Shown here: positions 43,351-51,554 of the stretch, piece after piece
Layout: each line of letters begins with the position of its first letter
Numbering within the stretch: the stretch's first letter is position 1
From: Candidatus Melainabacteria bacterium
GTDB taxonomy: Bacteria > Cyanobacteriota > Vampirovibrionia > Vampirovibrionales > Vampirovibrionaceae
NCBI GenBank assembly: GCA_902168245.1
Contig: CABHPA010000053.1
Location: 102,903-166,902, forward strand
Length of the DNA stretch: 64,000 bases
Reading direction: 5' to 3'
Translations under genes and position numbers: made by a program
Notes under the pieces: generated by a model
The model's database searches: none
What the model was told of the DNA's origin: nothing
What the model saw: the letters and a program-made list of their open reading frames with translations, nothing else

Positions 43351-44103
43351 ATGAGTTCACTGATTGAGGAAAATCCCGCCGCTGATAACCAGGAAACGGA
43401 GCGCGCCGTTCAGGTGCTGGATCACGGCTTTGTGGAGCTGGTGGACGCCATGGGCACCGATTTAACCGTGGTCAACTCGGCGCGGGTATCGTTCGGCAAA
43501 CGAAAAAAAGAACTCTCCGACGGCGACAAAAAACTGATTAAATACCTGGCGGAACACAAGCACTGGAGTCCCTTCCGGCATGTGCAACTCCAGTTCCACT
43601 GCAAGGTGCCTGAATTTGTAGCCCGCCAGTGGTACAAGCACGTGGTGGGGATTTCCTACAGCGAAGCGCCCACCAACGATCACGCATGGAACGAAATCAG
43701 CCTGCGCTACGTAGACGCCAGCGAATTCAAGTTCTACACGCCGGACGGGTTCCGCAAGCAGTCCGAGGACAACAAACAAGCTTCCACCGATGAGCTGGTG
43801 AAAGACCCGGATGGCAAACTGCTGGCCGAATACCGCAACCACTGCCAGAAGTCCCTGGATATTTACCATCATCTGCTGGAGCATGGCGTGGCCCGCGAAC
43901 AAGCCCGCGGCGTGTTGCCCCTGAACATATACACCGAGTTCTACTGGACGGCCTCCCTGCAGGCGCTAGTGAATTTTATCCAGCTTCGCCAACATGCGGG
44001 CGCGCAATATGAGATTCGCCTGTACGCAGACGCGCTGGCCCAACTGACCCGCCAGGTGGTGCCGGTGTCGTTCGAGGCACTGCTGGGGCAGCCTGCCCAT
44101 TAA
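43351..44103 (+). CDS. thyX: FAD-dependent thymidylate synthase ThyX, variant motif
   Basis: ThyX makes dTMP from dUMP using methylene-tetrahydrofolate and FAD. The 250-residue protein has VVNSARVSFGK, HWSPFRHVQLQFHCKVPEFVARQW, NEISLRY, and a C-terminal LRQHAGAQYEIRLYADAL. The usual RHRxxS signature is replaced: after RQW the sequence reads YKHVVGISYSEAPTNDHAWNEIS, split here as YKHVVG and NEIS with an insertion of about ten residues. This resembles the KHxxG variant seen in some phage and bacterial ThyX. GGAG lies ten bases before the ATG. Its stop overlaps the convergent reductase gene. Confidence 0.88.
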   Translation: MSSLIEENPAADNQETERAVQVLDHGFVELVDAMGTDLTVVNSARVSFGKRKKELSDGDKKLIKYLAEHKHWSPFRHVQLQFHCKVPEFVARQWYKHVVGISYSEAPTNDHAWNEISLRYVDASEFKFYTPDGFRKQSEDNKQASTDELVKDPDGKLLAEYRNHCQKSLDIYHHLLEHGVAREQARGVLPLNIYTEFYWTASLQALVNFIQLRQHAGAQYEIRLYADALAQLTRQVVPVSFEALLGQPAH

Positions 44104-44753
44104 TCGGGATAATTGATTTTCAGGTGCAAGTACAATTCCTGCTCTTTCCATTCGGCGCCAAGGACTTCGGTTCTTGGCGCTTCTGCCACCGTAAAGCCAT
44201 GGCCGGTCACTAAGGCCGGATCATCCTTGCCGCCCAGCAGCAGGGGGCAAACGGTTAAATACAGTTCTTGCACAGCCTTGGCCTGTAAAAACAGGTTCAT
44301 AATATGCCCGCCACCCTCCACCATGAGGGTTTGAACGCCTTTACGCTCCAAAACCTGCAACACGGAAAGCACCGGACTGCCTTCCCCCGTGGCAATCCAT
44401 TCCAGATGGGCGGGATATTGGTTTTTCAATTCCGGTGGCGCATCCTGCGGGGAAAAAATGAGAATAGGAACCGGCGGATCGTGTTGTGCGCTGTTGGTAA
44501 ACAGGCTGGCTTGCGGTGGCAAATCGAACCGTTTGGTTAAAATGCATTGCAGCGGCGCTTTTTCCTGCTGGCTTCCTTTGCGGATGGCCGGGTGTTGCCG
44601 GAAGGTTTCCCCGCCGCACAAAATGGCATCCGCCTGGTTGCGGATGTTGAGCAAATGATCCAAATCGGCGCGGGTTCCCACCCGATCGCGCAGGTTATGC
44701 GCGGAGCCTATTTTTCCATCCAGCGTACTGGCAAAGCAGGCAATGATTCTCAT
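44100..44753 (-). CDS. RibD C-terminal-type reductase
   Basis: A 217-residue protein with the dihydrofolate-reductase-like fold of the RibD reductase domain: MRIIACFASTLDGKIG, an ADAILCGGETFRQHP segment, LMVEGGGHIMNLFL and LTVCPLLLGG. No deaminase domain is attached. Such single-domain proteins may reduce the riboflavin intermediate or another pteridine-like substrate; the substrate is not decided here. An ATG at 44768 would add five residues. The gene begins about 20 bases after the flhA stop, so it is probably co-transcribed with the FliF-FlhA cluster. Confidence 0.75.
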   Translation of the reverse strand: MRIIACFASTLDGKIGSAHNLRDRVGTRADLDHLLNIRNQADAILCGGETFRQHPAIRKGSQQEKAPLQCILTKRFDLPPQASLFTNSAQHDPPVPILIFSPQDAPPELKNQYPAHLEWIATGEGSPVLSVLQVLERKGVQTLMVEGGGHIMNLFLQAKAVQELYLTVCPLLLGGKDDPALVTGHGFTVAEAPRTEVLGAEWKEQELYLHLKINYPD

Positions 44754-44773
44754 GGTGTCATCATACACCGAGC

Positions 44774-46915
44774 TTACGCTGAATAGCCGTAGTTGTCGGC
44801 AAAATCACTGGTGCCGATGGTTCCCACGGCCTGCACCTGAATGTCGGGAATCAGTTCGCTATAGGACATCACCGTAATCACTGGAATGTGGCGATCCAGC
44901 AACTGGAACAGCGGCAAGCGAATACGGGGCGAACACAGGATGACCGGCACCCGATCGTAAGTTTGCTGTACCCGGCGGATGGTTTCCCCGGTAATTTCAA
45001 TCAATTCCTGCACCTGCAACGGGTTCAGCAGGAACATGGTTCCCAGTTCCGTACGCTGGCAACTGTCATCCAGCATTTTTTCCCAGTCGTTGGAAAGCGT
45101 GACCGCGTACAGGTTCTTGTTCTTATCGGCATGCAGCAGGCAGATGGAACGACCCAGGGCCGCGCGCAACCGCTCGGAAAGGATATCCGGCTCCTTGCTG
45201 AAGCGGGCGTAATCGCTCATACGCTCAAACACGAAGATAATATCCTTGATGGACACTTTTTCCCGCACCAGGTTCACAAAGATCTTCCGCAGGTCGTTCG
45301 GCGTGAGAATCGCAGGCACCAGCTCCTGAATCAGCGATTGATCCTGCTGGCGCACCAGTTCCATCAGTTTCAGCACGTCCATTTTGGTCATCACCTCATC
45401 CACGTGCTTAATCACCACCTCTTTCAGGTGCTCAATCAGGGCGTCGGTGGCATCCACCGCGCTTTTGGAGAGGACTTCGGGAATCTCCTGCGCCATCACC
45501 CAGTAAGCTTCCTCCAGGCCGTAGGTGGGTTCCATATCCGTCACCGTGTTTTGCGGCGGGCGCTCGTTATGGTTCTGGAACTGGCTGGCCGGAATCATGT
45601 AGCGGCCCGGGTACACGTTGGCCTGCGCCACCGGGTTACCCCGGATGGAGACCATGTACTCGTTCGGTCCCAGGTGAATGCTGTCCATAATGCGAATGTT
45701 GGGCAGGATGAAGCCCAGCTCATCGGTCATACGGGCGCGCAAACCGGCAATTTTACCCAGCAATTGCCCTTCCTGGTCGGGGTCGGCAATCACCAGCAAG
45801 TCATTACCCACTTGCAGGCTGAGCGGATCGACCCCTAACTTCTCATACATACGGTTGGGGTTAATCAACTCGCTCATGTTTTCCTTCACGGCATCCAGTT
45901 GGCCCAGTTGTTGCTGCACATCGTTGGCCAAAAACACGCTAAACGCCACCCCGCCCAGAATCAGGGCAATGGGCAGGAAAGTCCACCAGGGAATGCCCGT
46001 TCCAAACAGGCTGGAAGCGGCAATCATCAGTAAAAACCCCGCCGCGAAGATCAAGCCGTACGGCTTGTTCTGCAACTGGGCGAACATGTCTTTCGCCAAG
46101 CTGCCCTCGGTTGCGGTGGATCGGCTCATCATCAGGCCGGAAGCGACCGACATCAACAGAGCTGGCACCTGGGCCGCCAAGCCGTCCCCCACGGTCAAAA
46201 TCGTGTAATGCGTCAGGGCTTCGTCAATCGCCATGCCCTTCATCAGCATCCCAATCACCAAGCCGCCGATGGCGTTGATGACCGTAATGATGATACCGGC
46301 GACGGCATCCCCTTTTACGAACTTCATGGCGCCGTCCATGGAGCCGAACAGGGCGGATTCCCGTTGCAGATCCTCCCGGCGCTTCACCGCCTCATCGGGG
46401 GAAATCAGGCCCGCGTTGAAATCGGCGTCAATGGTCATCTGCTTACCGGGCATGGCGTCCAGCGCAAAACGGGCGCCGACTTCCGCAATACGCTCGGAAC
46501 CCTTGGTAATAACCATGAACTGCACGATGGTGATGATGATGAAGATAACCACCCCCACCACCAGGTTCCCCCCGGTCACGATTTTACCGAAAGTGTCGAT
46601 AATCCCGCCCGCATGGCCGGTGGATAGAATGGCGCGGGTGGCGGCGATACTCAACGCCAGCCGGAACAGGGTGCCTACCAGGATAATCGAGGGAAAGGAC
46701 GCCATATCCAGCGGTTTTTGCACGTACAGGGACATCATCAGCAGGATAATGCCGATGGAGATGTTCATGGTGATGACGATATCCAGCAACCAACTCGGCA
46801 TTGGCAGCAGCAAAATCAGGACCAGCGCCAGGATTAAGCCACCCAGCAGGATTTCCGTCATTGGCGGAATCGCGAATCCTTTACCGGCTGCGCCGCCTGG
46901 TGCGGGTTGCGCCAT
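44774..46915 (-). CDS. flhA: FlhA/SctV-family type III export gate protein
   Basis: A 713-residue protein with about eight N-terminal membrane helices (to about 335) and a large cytosolic domain. The FHIPEP signature region reads RIAEVGARFALDAMPGKQM, then DADFNAGLI and GSMDGAMKFVKGDAVAG. It forms the nonameric export gate of flagellar or injectisome type III systems. Some segments (NLVVGVVIF, ITIVQFMVITKGSER, DGAMKFVKGD) read like injectisome SctV. Others (DPLSLQVG, NIRIMDSIHLGPNEY, GLEEAYWV) read like FlhA. Its ATG overlaps the fliH stop by one base. The symbol assumes the flagellar version because FliF and FliH look flagellar. Confidence 0.85.
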   Translation of the reverse strand: MAQPAPGGAAGKGFAIPPMTEILLGGLILALVLILLLPMPSWLLDIVITMNISIGIILLMMSLYVQKPLDMASFPSIILVGTLFRLALSIAATRAILSTGHAGGIIDTFGKIVTGGNLVVGVVIFIIITIVQFMVITKGSERIAEVGARFALDAMPGKQMTIDADFNAGLISPDEAVKRREDLQRESALFGSMDGAMKFVKGDAVAGIIITVINAIGGLVIGMLMKGMAIDEALTHYTILTVGDGLAAQVPALLMSVASGLMMSRSTATEGSLAKDMFAQLQNKPYGLIFAAGFLLMIAASSLFGTGIPWWTFLPIALILGGVAFSVFLANDVQQQLGQLDAVKENMSELINPNRMYEKLGVDPLSLQVGNDLLVIADPDQEGQLLGKIAGLRARMTDELGFILPNIRIMDSIHLGPNEYMVSIRGNPVAQANVYPGRYMIPASQFQNHNERPPQNTVTDMEPTYGLEEAYWVMAQEIPEVLSKSAVDATDALIEHLKEVVIKHVDEVMTKMDVLKLMELVRQQDQSLIQELVPAILTPNDLRKIFVNLVREKVSIKDIIFVFERMSDYARFSKEPDILSERLRAALGRSICLLHADKNKNLYAVTLSNDWEKMLDDSCQRTELGTMFLLNPLQVQELIEITGETIRRVQQTYDRVPVILCSPRIRLPLFQLLDRHIPVITVMSYSELIPDIQVQAVGTIGTSDFADNYGYSA

Positions 46916-47649
46916 CAGCTATCTCCCGTCGATTTCTCCTGCCCACCGAACAGTTGGCGCAAAATGCCCAACTGGGTTGAGAACGAGGCGTCGATTAGCC
47001 CGCTATTGGTTTCAATCACGCAACTGCCCGGATCCACGGAGGGATCGTCCATAATCATCAATTCGGCGTTCAGGTTGGGCAGGGCGTCATCTTCTTTAAT
47101 AATGCGCTTTACCACCGGCGCGTCATCCGGGTGCAACTTCAGCAAAATGGATTTACTGTTGCGGCCCGCCTTCTGGATGGTGTCCTTCACCAGGGCCATC
47201 ACCAGCGCGTCATCGCAGCTCACTTCGGTTTTAATAATGCGGGCGGCCACTTCCACCGCCAGCGACCCGATTTCGTTGGCCACGGACAACAAGGCTTCCT
47301 CCCGCCCGTTCATCAACTGGGCCAGGGTGTTCCGCAATTCCTCAATGGCCATGTGGGCTTGGTTCAGCCCTTCATGGAACCCTTGGGCCTGGGCGTTTTC
47401 GCGGATGGCGTTGGCCTCTTCGTAAGCCTTGCTGATCAGCCCCTTATCCTCAACCCGCCGATACCCGCGACGGCGATCGTTGCGACGATCCTCAGTTCGG
47501 CGTTCCGGGGCCAGCCCAGCGCCTACGGTCTCCTCGTTCCACTCGATGATTTCCTCAGGCGGCTCGGCAAGCGTTTCCTCCATGCCCGGCAGCAGTTCAT
47601 CCCCGATATTGGGGGCTAGCTGGCCTGCATGTTTTCGCTTGATGATCAT
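46915..47649 (-). CDS. fliH: FliH-like stator / ATPase regulator
   Basis: A 244-residue protein. Residues 1-70 are acidic then very basic (RRTEDRRNDRRRGYRR). A helix with spaced A/G positions (AYEEANAIRENAQAQGF) is followed by the FliH/SctL domain ending in DPGSCVIETNSGLIDASF and STQLGILRQLF, the strongest match. FliH holds the FliI ATPase at the export gate; no fliI is in the window. It lies 55 bases downstream of X2 and overlaps flhA. Confidence 0.82.
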   Translation of the reverse strand: MIIKRKHAGQLAPNIGDELLPGMEETLAEPPEEIIEWNEETVGAGLAPERRTEDRRNDRRRGYRRVEDKGLISKAYEEANAIRENAQAQGFHEGLNQAHMAIEELRNTLAQLMNGREEALLSVANEIGSLAVEVAARIIKTEVSCDDALVMALVKDTIQKAGRNSKSILLKLHPDDAPVVKRIIKEDDALPNLNAELMIMDDPSVDPGSCVIETNSGLIDASFSTQLGILRQLFGGQEKSTGDS

Positions 47650-47704
47650 CGGATGAATGGACTCCCTTGCTTGGCAAAGCTTTCAGGCGACTGGGCGAGT
47701 TTCT

Positions 47705-48784
47705 TCAGGAGGGTTCCAAACGTTTGCTCAGGTATTTGTAGAGGATCTCTTCAATTCTGGCGGGCAACTGGCCCGAAGCCTGCCGGGCCTGGTGCTTGCC
47801 CGAACGGCCCGCCTGGCCCACATAAAGGGCTTCCAGGTATCGCTTTACCAGGGGCCGCTCATCCTTTACATATGATAGCAGCTTTTCCGGCGAATAGCTC
47901 TCCACAAGCCGGGCAATGCCTTTCTGGACGCTGCTTTTGGCGGCGGGGGCCGTCTTTTTGATGATTTCCCGAAACCGCTTCAGGTGCGCCTCCACGCAAG
48001 CGAGATCCAGGTTTTGCTCCAGGTGCTGCGGGTAACTGTAATACTCAATCAGCTCCTTTTCCTCCACCGTGAACCCTTTCAGGATTCGCGCCCGCTGGGC
48101 CGAGGGCAGCGTGGTCAGCAGCAGCGCCACCGCCCCGTATTTATCGTGGGAAGTCGCGCCAGAATGGCTTTTTTCCGGCAGTTGCGCGGGTGTTTCGGCC
48201 ACTGGCAGAGCGGCAGTGGCCTGCGGCGCCTGCTCCATCGGGGCGGCCGCATTTTGGGGCTCGGCAGGGCGTTCCTTGGCAGGCTGGTAGTCAATGGGGC
48301 CGTTATCCCGCTCGTAATCGGTAATATAGGCAACCAGATACCCTTCGGTGGCCTTGGCGATAATATCCACCTGTTGCTCATGGGAAAACTGGAATTCCGG
48401 CGTATGTTCCTGGCCAAAAGTGGCAATCACGACCTGCCGGGCCTGGTTGTAAATTTCCATGGCCAGGTTCTGCATTAAATTGCGCTTTAAATCGCCAACC
48501 AGGCCAATTTCCGCGCACTTGATGATGGCGTAATACACCCCTTCCGCAAACAGAACCAGCGCCTGGGTTAACAACGCCTCATCCATGGGAATGGGCTGGG
48601 CGGAACCCGGTATTTCAATGCCTTGTTCGTCCTGCAGCAGCATGCCCGCCGCAATCTTGTTGAACTCCACCAGGATGGTGCAGTCTTCCTGGTACTCGTC
48701 AGGCGTCAGCCAGTTGGTATCCAACCGTGAAATCATCTGGTTGGACACCTGGTCTATTACATTTTGGATATCGAAGTCAGCCAT
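47705..48784 (-). CDS. X2: uncharacterised basal-body-cluster protein, FliG-like C-terminus suspected
   Basis: A 359-residue protein between fliF and fliH, the place where fliG is usually found. Residues 1-160 are helical and align by eye with X1 (48843-49364): shared features are F-x2-IAA, LF-x2-GV, LA-x3-N, and a C-terminal acidic helix. Residues 165-225 are a Pro/Ala/Gln linker. Residues 228-359 (KYGAVALLLTTLPSAQRARI, then EEKELIEYYS, PEKLLSYVKDERPLVKRY) have the helix spacing of a FliG domain, but similarity is low. If real, it would couple FliF to a rotor or sorting platform. No catalytic motif is visible. Confidence 0.6.
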   Translation of the reverse strand: MADFDIQNVIDQVSNQMISRLDTNWLTPDEYQEDCTILVEFNKIAAGMLLQDEQGIEIPGSAQPIPMDEALLTQALVLFAEGVYYAIIKCAEIGLVGDLKRNLMQNLAMEIYNQARQVVIATFGQEHTPEFQFSHEQQVDIIAKATEGYLVAYITDYERDNGPIDYQPAKERPAEPQNAAAPMEQAPQATAALPVAETPAQLPEKSHSGATSHDKYGAVALLLTTLPSAQRARILKGFTVEEKELIEYYSYPQHLEQNLDLACVEAHLKRFREIIKKTAPAAKSSVQKGIARLVESYSPEKLLSYVKDERPLVKRYLEALYVGQAGRSGKHQARQASGQLPARIEEILYKYLSKRLEPS

Positions 48785-48842
48785 GAAGAGTCCCTGATGG
48801 TTTGCCTGAGTTGAGGGAGATTAAAAAGCCCCGTTTATCCGC

Positions 48843-49364
48843 CTAGGATTTCCATTGCTGGATGTTCCACGGAAGCGGGATGCCCTTGGTGCCGGTGACC
48901 TGCTCCCGATAAAGCGCCTCGGAGCTTTGTTTCATCATCATCTGCAAGTCTTTTTCGCTTTCCAGTCCCTTGGGTAAATCCGGGTTGGGAATATAAAAGA
49001 ATCCTACCAACAGCTTGGACAAATTAAACAACTTCCAGGCCAGCGTTTCCAGGTGGTCCTTGCGCTGATCCCAGTCCATGCCGGTATCGCGCAATTTTTT
49101 GGCGGTATGGTTCACCCCGCGCAAAAACAAATCGATGATCTGGTGGGCATGCTTGGTTTCAATCACCAGAATTTTATCGGTATACGGCAGTTTTACGTTG
49201 CGCTCCTTGGAGAGTTCCTCGGCCGCAATACGGGTAAAGGCGAAAATAATGTTGCGGGTCTCGTCAATTTCGTCTTGCGGAACGCCAATTTCCTGCATAC
49301 GGTTGCAGATGCGGTTGGCCCACTCGGCGGCTAACTGTTCGGAATGAAAAAGGGGTTGGGTCAT
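48843..49364 (-). CDS. X1: uncharacterised basal-body-cluster protein
   Basis: A 173-residue helical protein with no family I can name. It appears to be a shorter paralogue of the X2 N-terminal domain: both read about 'ANRICNRM..P.DE..E', F-x2-IAA, then LF-x2-GV-x5-K, G-x3-D-x-K/R, LA-x3-N-x6-V-x2-F and a glutamine/glutamate-rich helix. It ends with a Pro/Trp tail (LPWNIQQWKS). There is no signal peptide or membrane helix, so it should be cytosolic, next to the FliF ring. It lies 107 bases downstream of fliF and 58 bases upstream of X2, all on one strand. Confidence 0.6.
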   Translation of the reverse strand: MTQPLFHSEQLAAEWANRICNRMQEIGVPQDEIDETRNIIFAFTRIAAEELSKERNVKLPYTDKILVIETKHAHQIIDLFLRGVNHTAKKLRDTGMDWDQRKDHLETLAWKLFNLSKLLVGFFYIPNPDLPKGLESEKDLQMMMKQSSEALYREQVTGTKGIPLPWNIQQWKS

Positions 49365-49471
49365 GGTTGGCTGCTCTATCCACTCACTACATTTAACGGG
49401 TTCCAGGGATGGCTTGAGATTCTTACTCGCTTTGCTGTCACGGCCTCGTCAGCGCGGCGGCGTTATGGTCG

Positions 49472-51148
49472 TCATGAAGATTCAATCCAGCTCTTAATCT
49501 GCAAGTCCAGGTCGTCTTCTTCAACCTCATCGCTGGCAACCACATCGCGCAACTCTTCCAGCGTCTGTTGAATGCCGCCGGTCTGGGGCAGGCGCTTCTG
49601 GGCTTCCATCACCGTGGTTTCAAGCTCCTGGGCTTGCTGCATCTGGCGCTGCTGCATTTCCAGCAACATTTGGGCCTGCTGCTGGGTGGCCTGCAACTGT
49701 GCCTGCTGTTGCGTGGCGAATTCCCGCAACTGCTGAATCTCCTGCTGGGTCTGGATAAAGCTTTCATCCAGCCCTTTATTGCCGCCCTTTTGCATGCCCA
49801 GCAAAATAATCATCAGCACACAAAACAGGGTGGCCCCGCCAGCCCACCACAGCCAGCCCATATCGGCGCCCACCTCGCCCACGCCGTCCGTTGTATGAGC
49901 AATAGGCGTGTTGCCCTGCATATCGCTCTTGGCGATGCTCACCCCTTCCGGGCGAACCTTGGGGCTGGCCGCATGCGCCAGCAGGGTTTGCAGTTCGTTC
50001 ACGCTCATATCAGACGGAAAATGGTTGGCGTCAATCGTCACCGCAATGGAAATATCCTCCACCATGCCCACCGGCCGGGTTTCCATCCACTGCGTTTTAG
50101 AGTTGTTGTAGCTCACTTCCACGCCGTTACGCAGGTAATCTTTATTGGCGCTGCCATTGGCGACCGTTGCGCCCGCCATGCCGTTGGGCAAGAAGCTGCT
50201 GGCCGGGCCGCTGGCGCCGGGGCCGTTACCGTTGGTGTTCAGGTTCTCGTTAAACGCCTGCTTGCTGCTGACCACCGCCCCGCGCGGATCGAACTCCTGC
50301 ACCATGGTTTCCTTGGGCGCTTGCCGCAGCTCGGTGCTTACTGTCACCACGTAATTCCCGGTGCCCACCAATCGGTCGAGCTGGGTGGCCACCTTTTGTT
50401 TCATGTAATTGTCCTGGTCTTCCAGTTTGCTTTCCATATCCGATCCCGGATCCAGTACGCTGTTGTACGTGTTGCCGTTGGTATCGGAAATAGAGACATG
50501 GCTTGTGTCCATACCGGATAAACTGCCCACAATCAGGTTGCAAATGGCCTTTACCTTGTCCCGGCTAAGCCGGGTGCCGGTCGGCAACGTAACCTGTACG
50601 GTTGCCGACATGGGCTTCTCATCGCTGCGAAACAGTGTTTGCTCCGGAATGGCAATGCTGACGGACGCGTCCTCAATCGGGTCGATTTTCTTGATTAGCC
50701 GGGTCAGTTCCCCTTGCTGCGCCCGCACCAGCTTAATGCGCTTTTCCTCGCGAGATGCCGTTAAATCGCCTTTATCGAACGATTCCAGGCCCACATTCTT
50801 GTCCATCAAGCCGGACTGCACCAGCGTTACCAAAGCCTTATCCCGGTCTTTCGCCTTGGCATCCTCCCCAAATTTCAAGTGGATTTTGGTCTCACCTTCC
50901 GCATCATCCTGTATCAGCCGAATCCCTTGCCGAGACAACAATGCCTGGATTTCAATGGCTTTGCCATAACCATTCACGGTCGCCAGCATTTTCTGATTCT
51001 CTTTTAATGGCTCTTCGCTAGGGCTTTTTTCGCCACCACCCCGCATTACCCCAAACACAATAGCCCCAATCGCCAGCAAGGCAACCACCGCAACCGCAAT
51101 CTGGATGCGCCGGTCTTGTAGCCTTTCCATAATCATTTGGGGATTCAT
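49472..51148 (-). CDS. fliF: Flagellar MS-ring protein FliF
   Basis: A 558-residue protein with membrane helices at about 17-35 and 430-452 and the FliF/SctJ ring-building motifs between them: EIQALLSRQGI, then LVRAQQGELTRLIKKIDPIEDASVSIAIPEQ given in parts, and DKVKAICNLIVGSL. The long periplasmic region and second helix fit FliF rather than the short lipoprotein SctJ. The cytosolic tail has a Gln/Met-rich coiled coil and ends DLDLQIKSWIESS, which looks like the FliG-binding helix. AAGGAAA lies about 11 bases before the ATG. It heads the cluster. Confidence 0.87.
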   Translation of the reverse strand: MNPQMIMERLQDRRIQIAVAVVALLAIGAIVFGVMRGGGEKSPSEEPLKENQKMLATVNGYGKAIEIQALLSRQGIRLIQDDAEGETKIHLKFGEDAKAKDRDKALVTLVQSGLMDKNVGLESFDKGDLTASREEKRIKLVRAQQGELTRLIKKIDPIEDASVSIAIPEQTLFRSDEKPMSATVQVTLPTGTRLSRDKVKAICNLIVGSLSGMDTSHVSISDTNGNTYNSVLDPGSDMESKLEDQDNYMKQKVATQLDRLVGTGNYVVTVSTELRQAPKETMVQEFDPRGAVVSSKQAFNENLNTNGNGPGASGPASSFLPNGMAGATVANGSANKDYLRNGVEVSYNNSKTQWMETRPVGMVEDISIAVTIDANHFPSDMSVNELQTLLAHAASPKVRPEGVSIAKSDMQGNTPIAHTTDGVGEVGADMGWLWWAGGATLFCVLMIILLGMQKGGNKGLDESFIQTQQEIQQLREFATQQQAQLQATQQQAQMLLEMQQRQMQQAQELETTVMEAQKRLPQTGGIQQTLEELRDVVASDEVEEDDLDLQIKSWIESS

Positions 51149-51554
51149 GCGGATTTGCTTTCCTTGTCCAATAGGCAGCCACTTTTGGGGCAGGATATAT
51201 CAATGGCCTATCCTATCTTAGAGTGAAACGGGATCGCTCTTGATCGGTCTGATGATGGATCTTGGTTCCGCCGGACTCCACACGGGGGAGGAGGTTGATC
51301 GTGTTGAAAGTGTATTTCGATTTGAAGAGGTTGCAAGTTGATCTGGCCAGCCAAGGGGTCAGCCCCTTGGCGAACCCCGCAGGGGACACCCGTGTCCCCT
51401 GACCCCTCCGGGTTTCAAGGAACGGAAAAATACGGCTCTGACGAGCGTATTTTGTTTCAGAATCGGCCGCCGATGCGGCCTGTCTTTTTGGTGGTTGCCG
51501 GGCGAGCAAATACACAACAGGGGAGGGAAAGGGGTGAATCAGAGTGTTTTTAAT
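51149..51554. other. Gene-free spacer upstream of fliF with hairpin array
   Basis: About 400 bases containing several consecutive strong hairpins at 51351-51480, listed separately. A minus-strand frame across it has no protein-like character. The fliF promoter should lie in the left third. Confidence 0.45.
51351..51480. repeat. Array of four hairpins
   Basis: Four perfect or near-perfect stem-loops follow one another: CCAAGGGG-TCAG-CCCCTTGG at 51351-51370; CAGGGGACA-CCCG-TGTCCCCTG at 51380-51401; an 11-bp stem AAAATACG(G)CTC with a TGAC loop at 51427-51453; and GGCCGC-CGAT-GCGGCC at 51465-51480, followed on the plus strand by TGTCTTTTT. The arms GAACCC near 51372 and GGGTTTC near 51410 could also pair around the second hairpin. 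It may be a structured RNA, a repeat element or a terminator cluster. Confidence 0.5.

Noticed and set aside
51213..51515. A 100-codon minus-strand frame through the hairpin array
   Set aside because: The sequence is explained by hairpins; composition is not protein-like.
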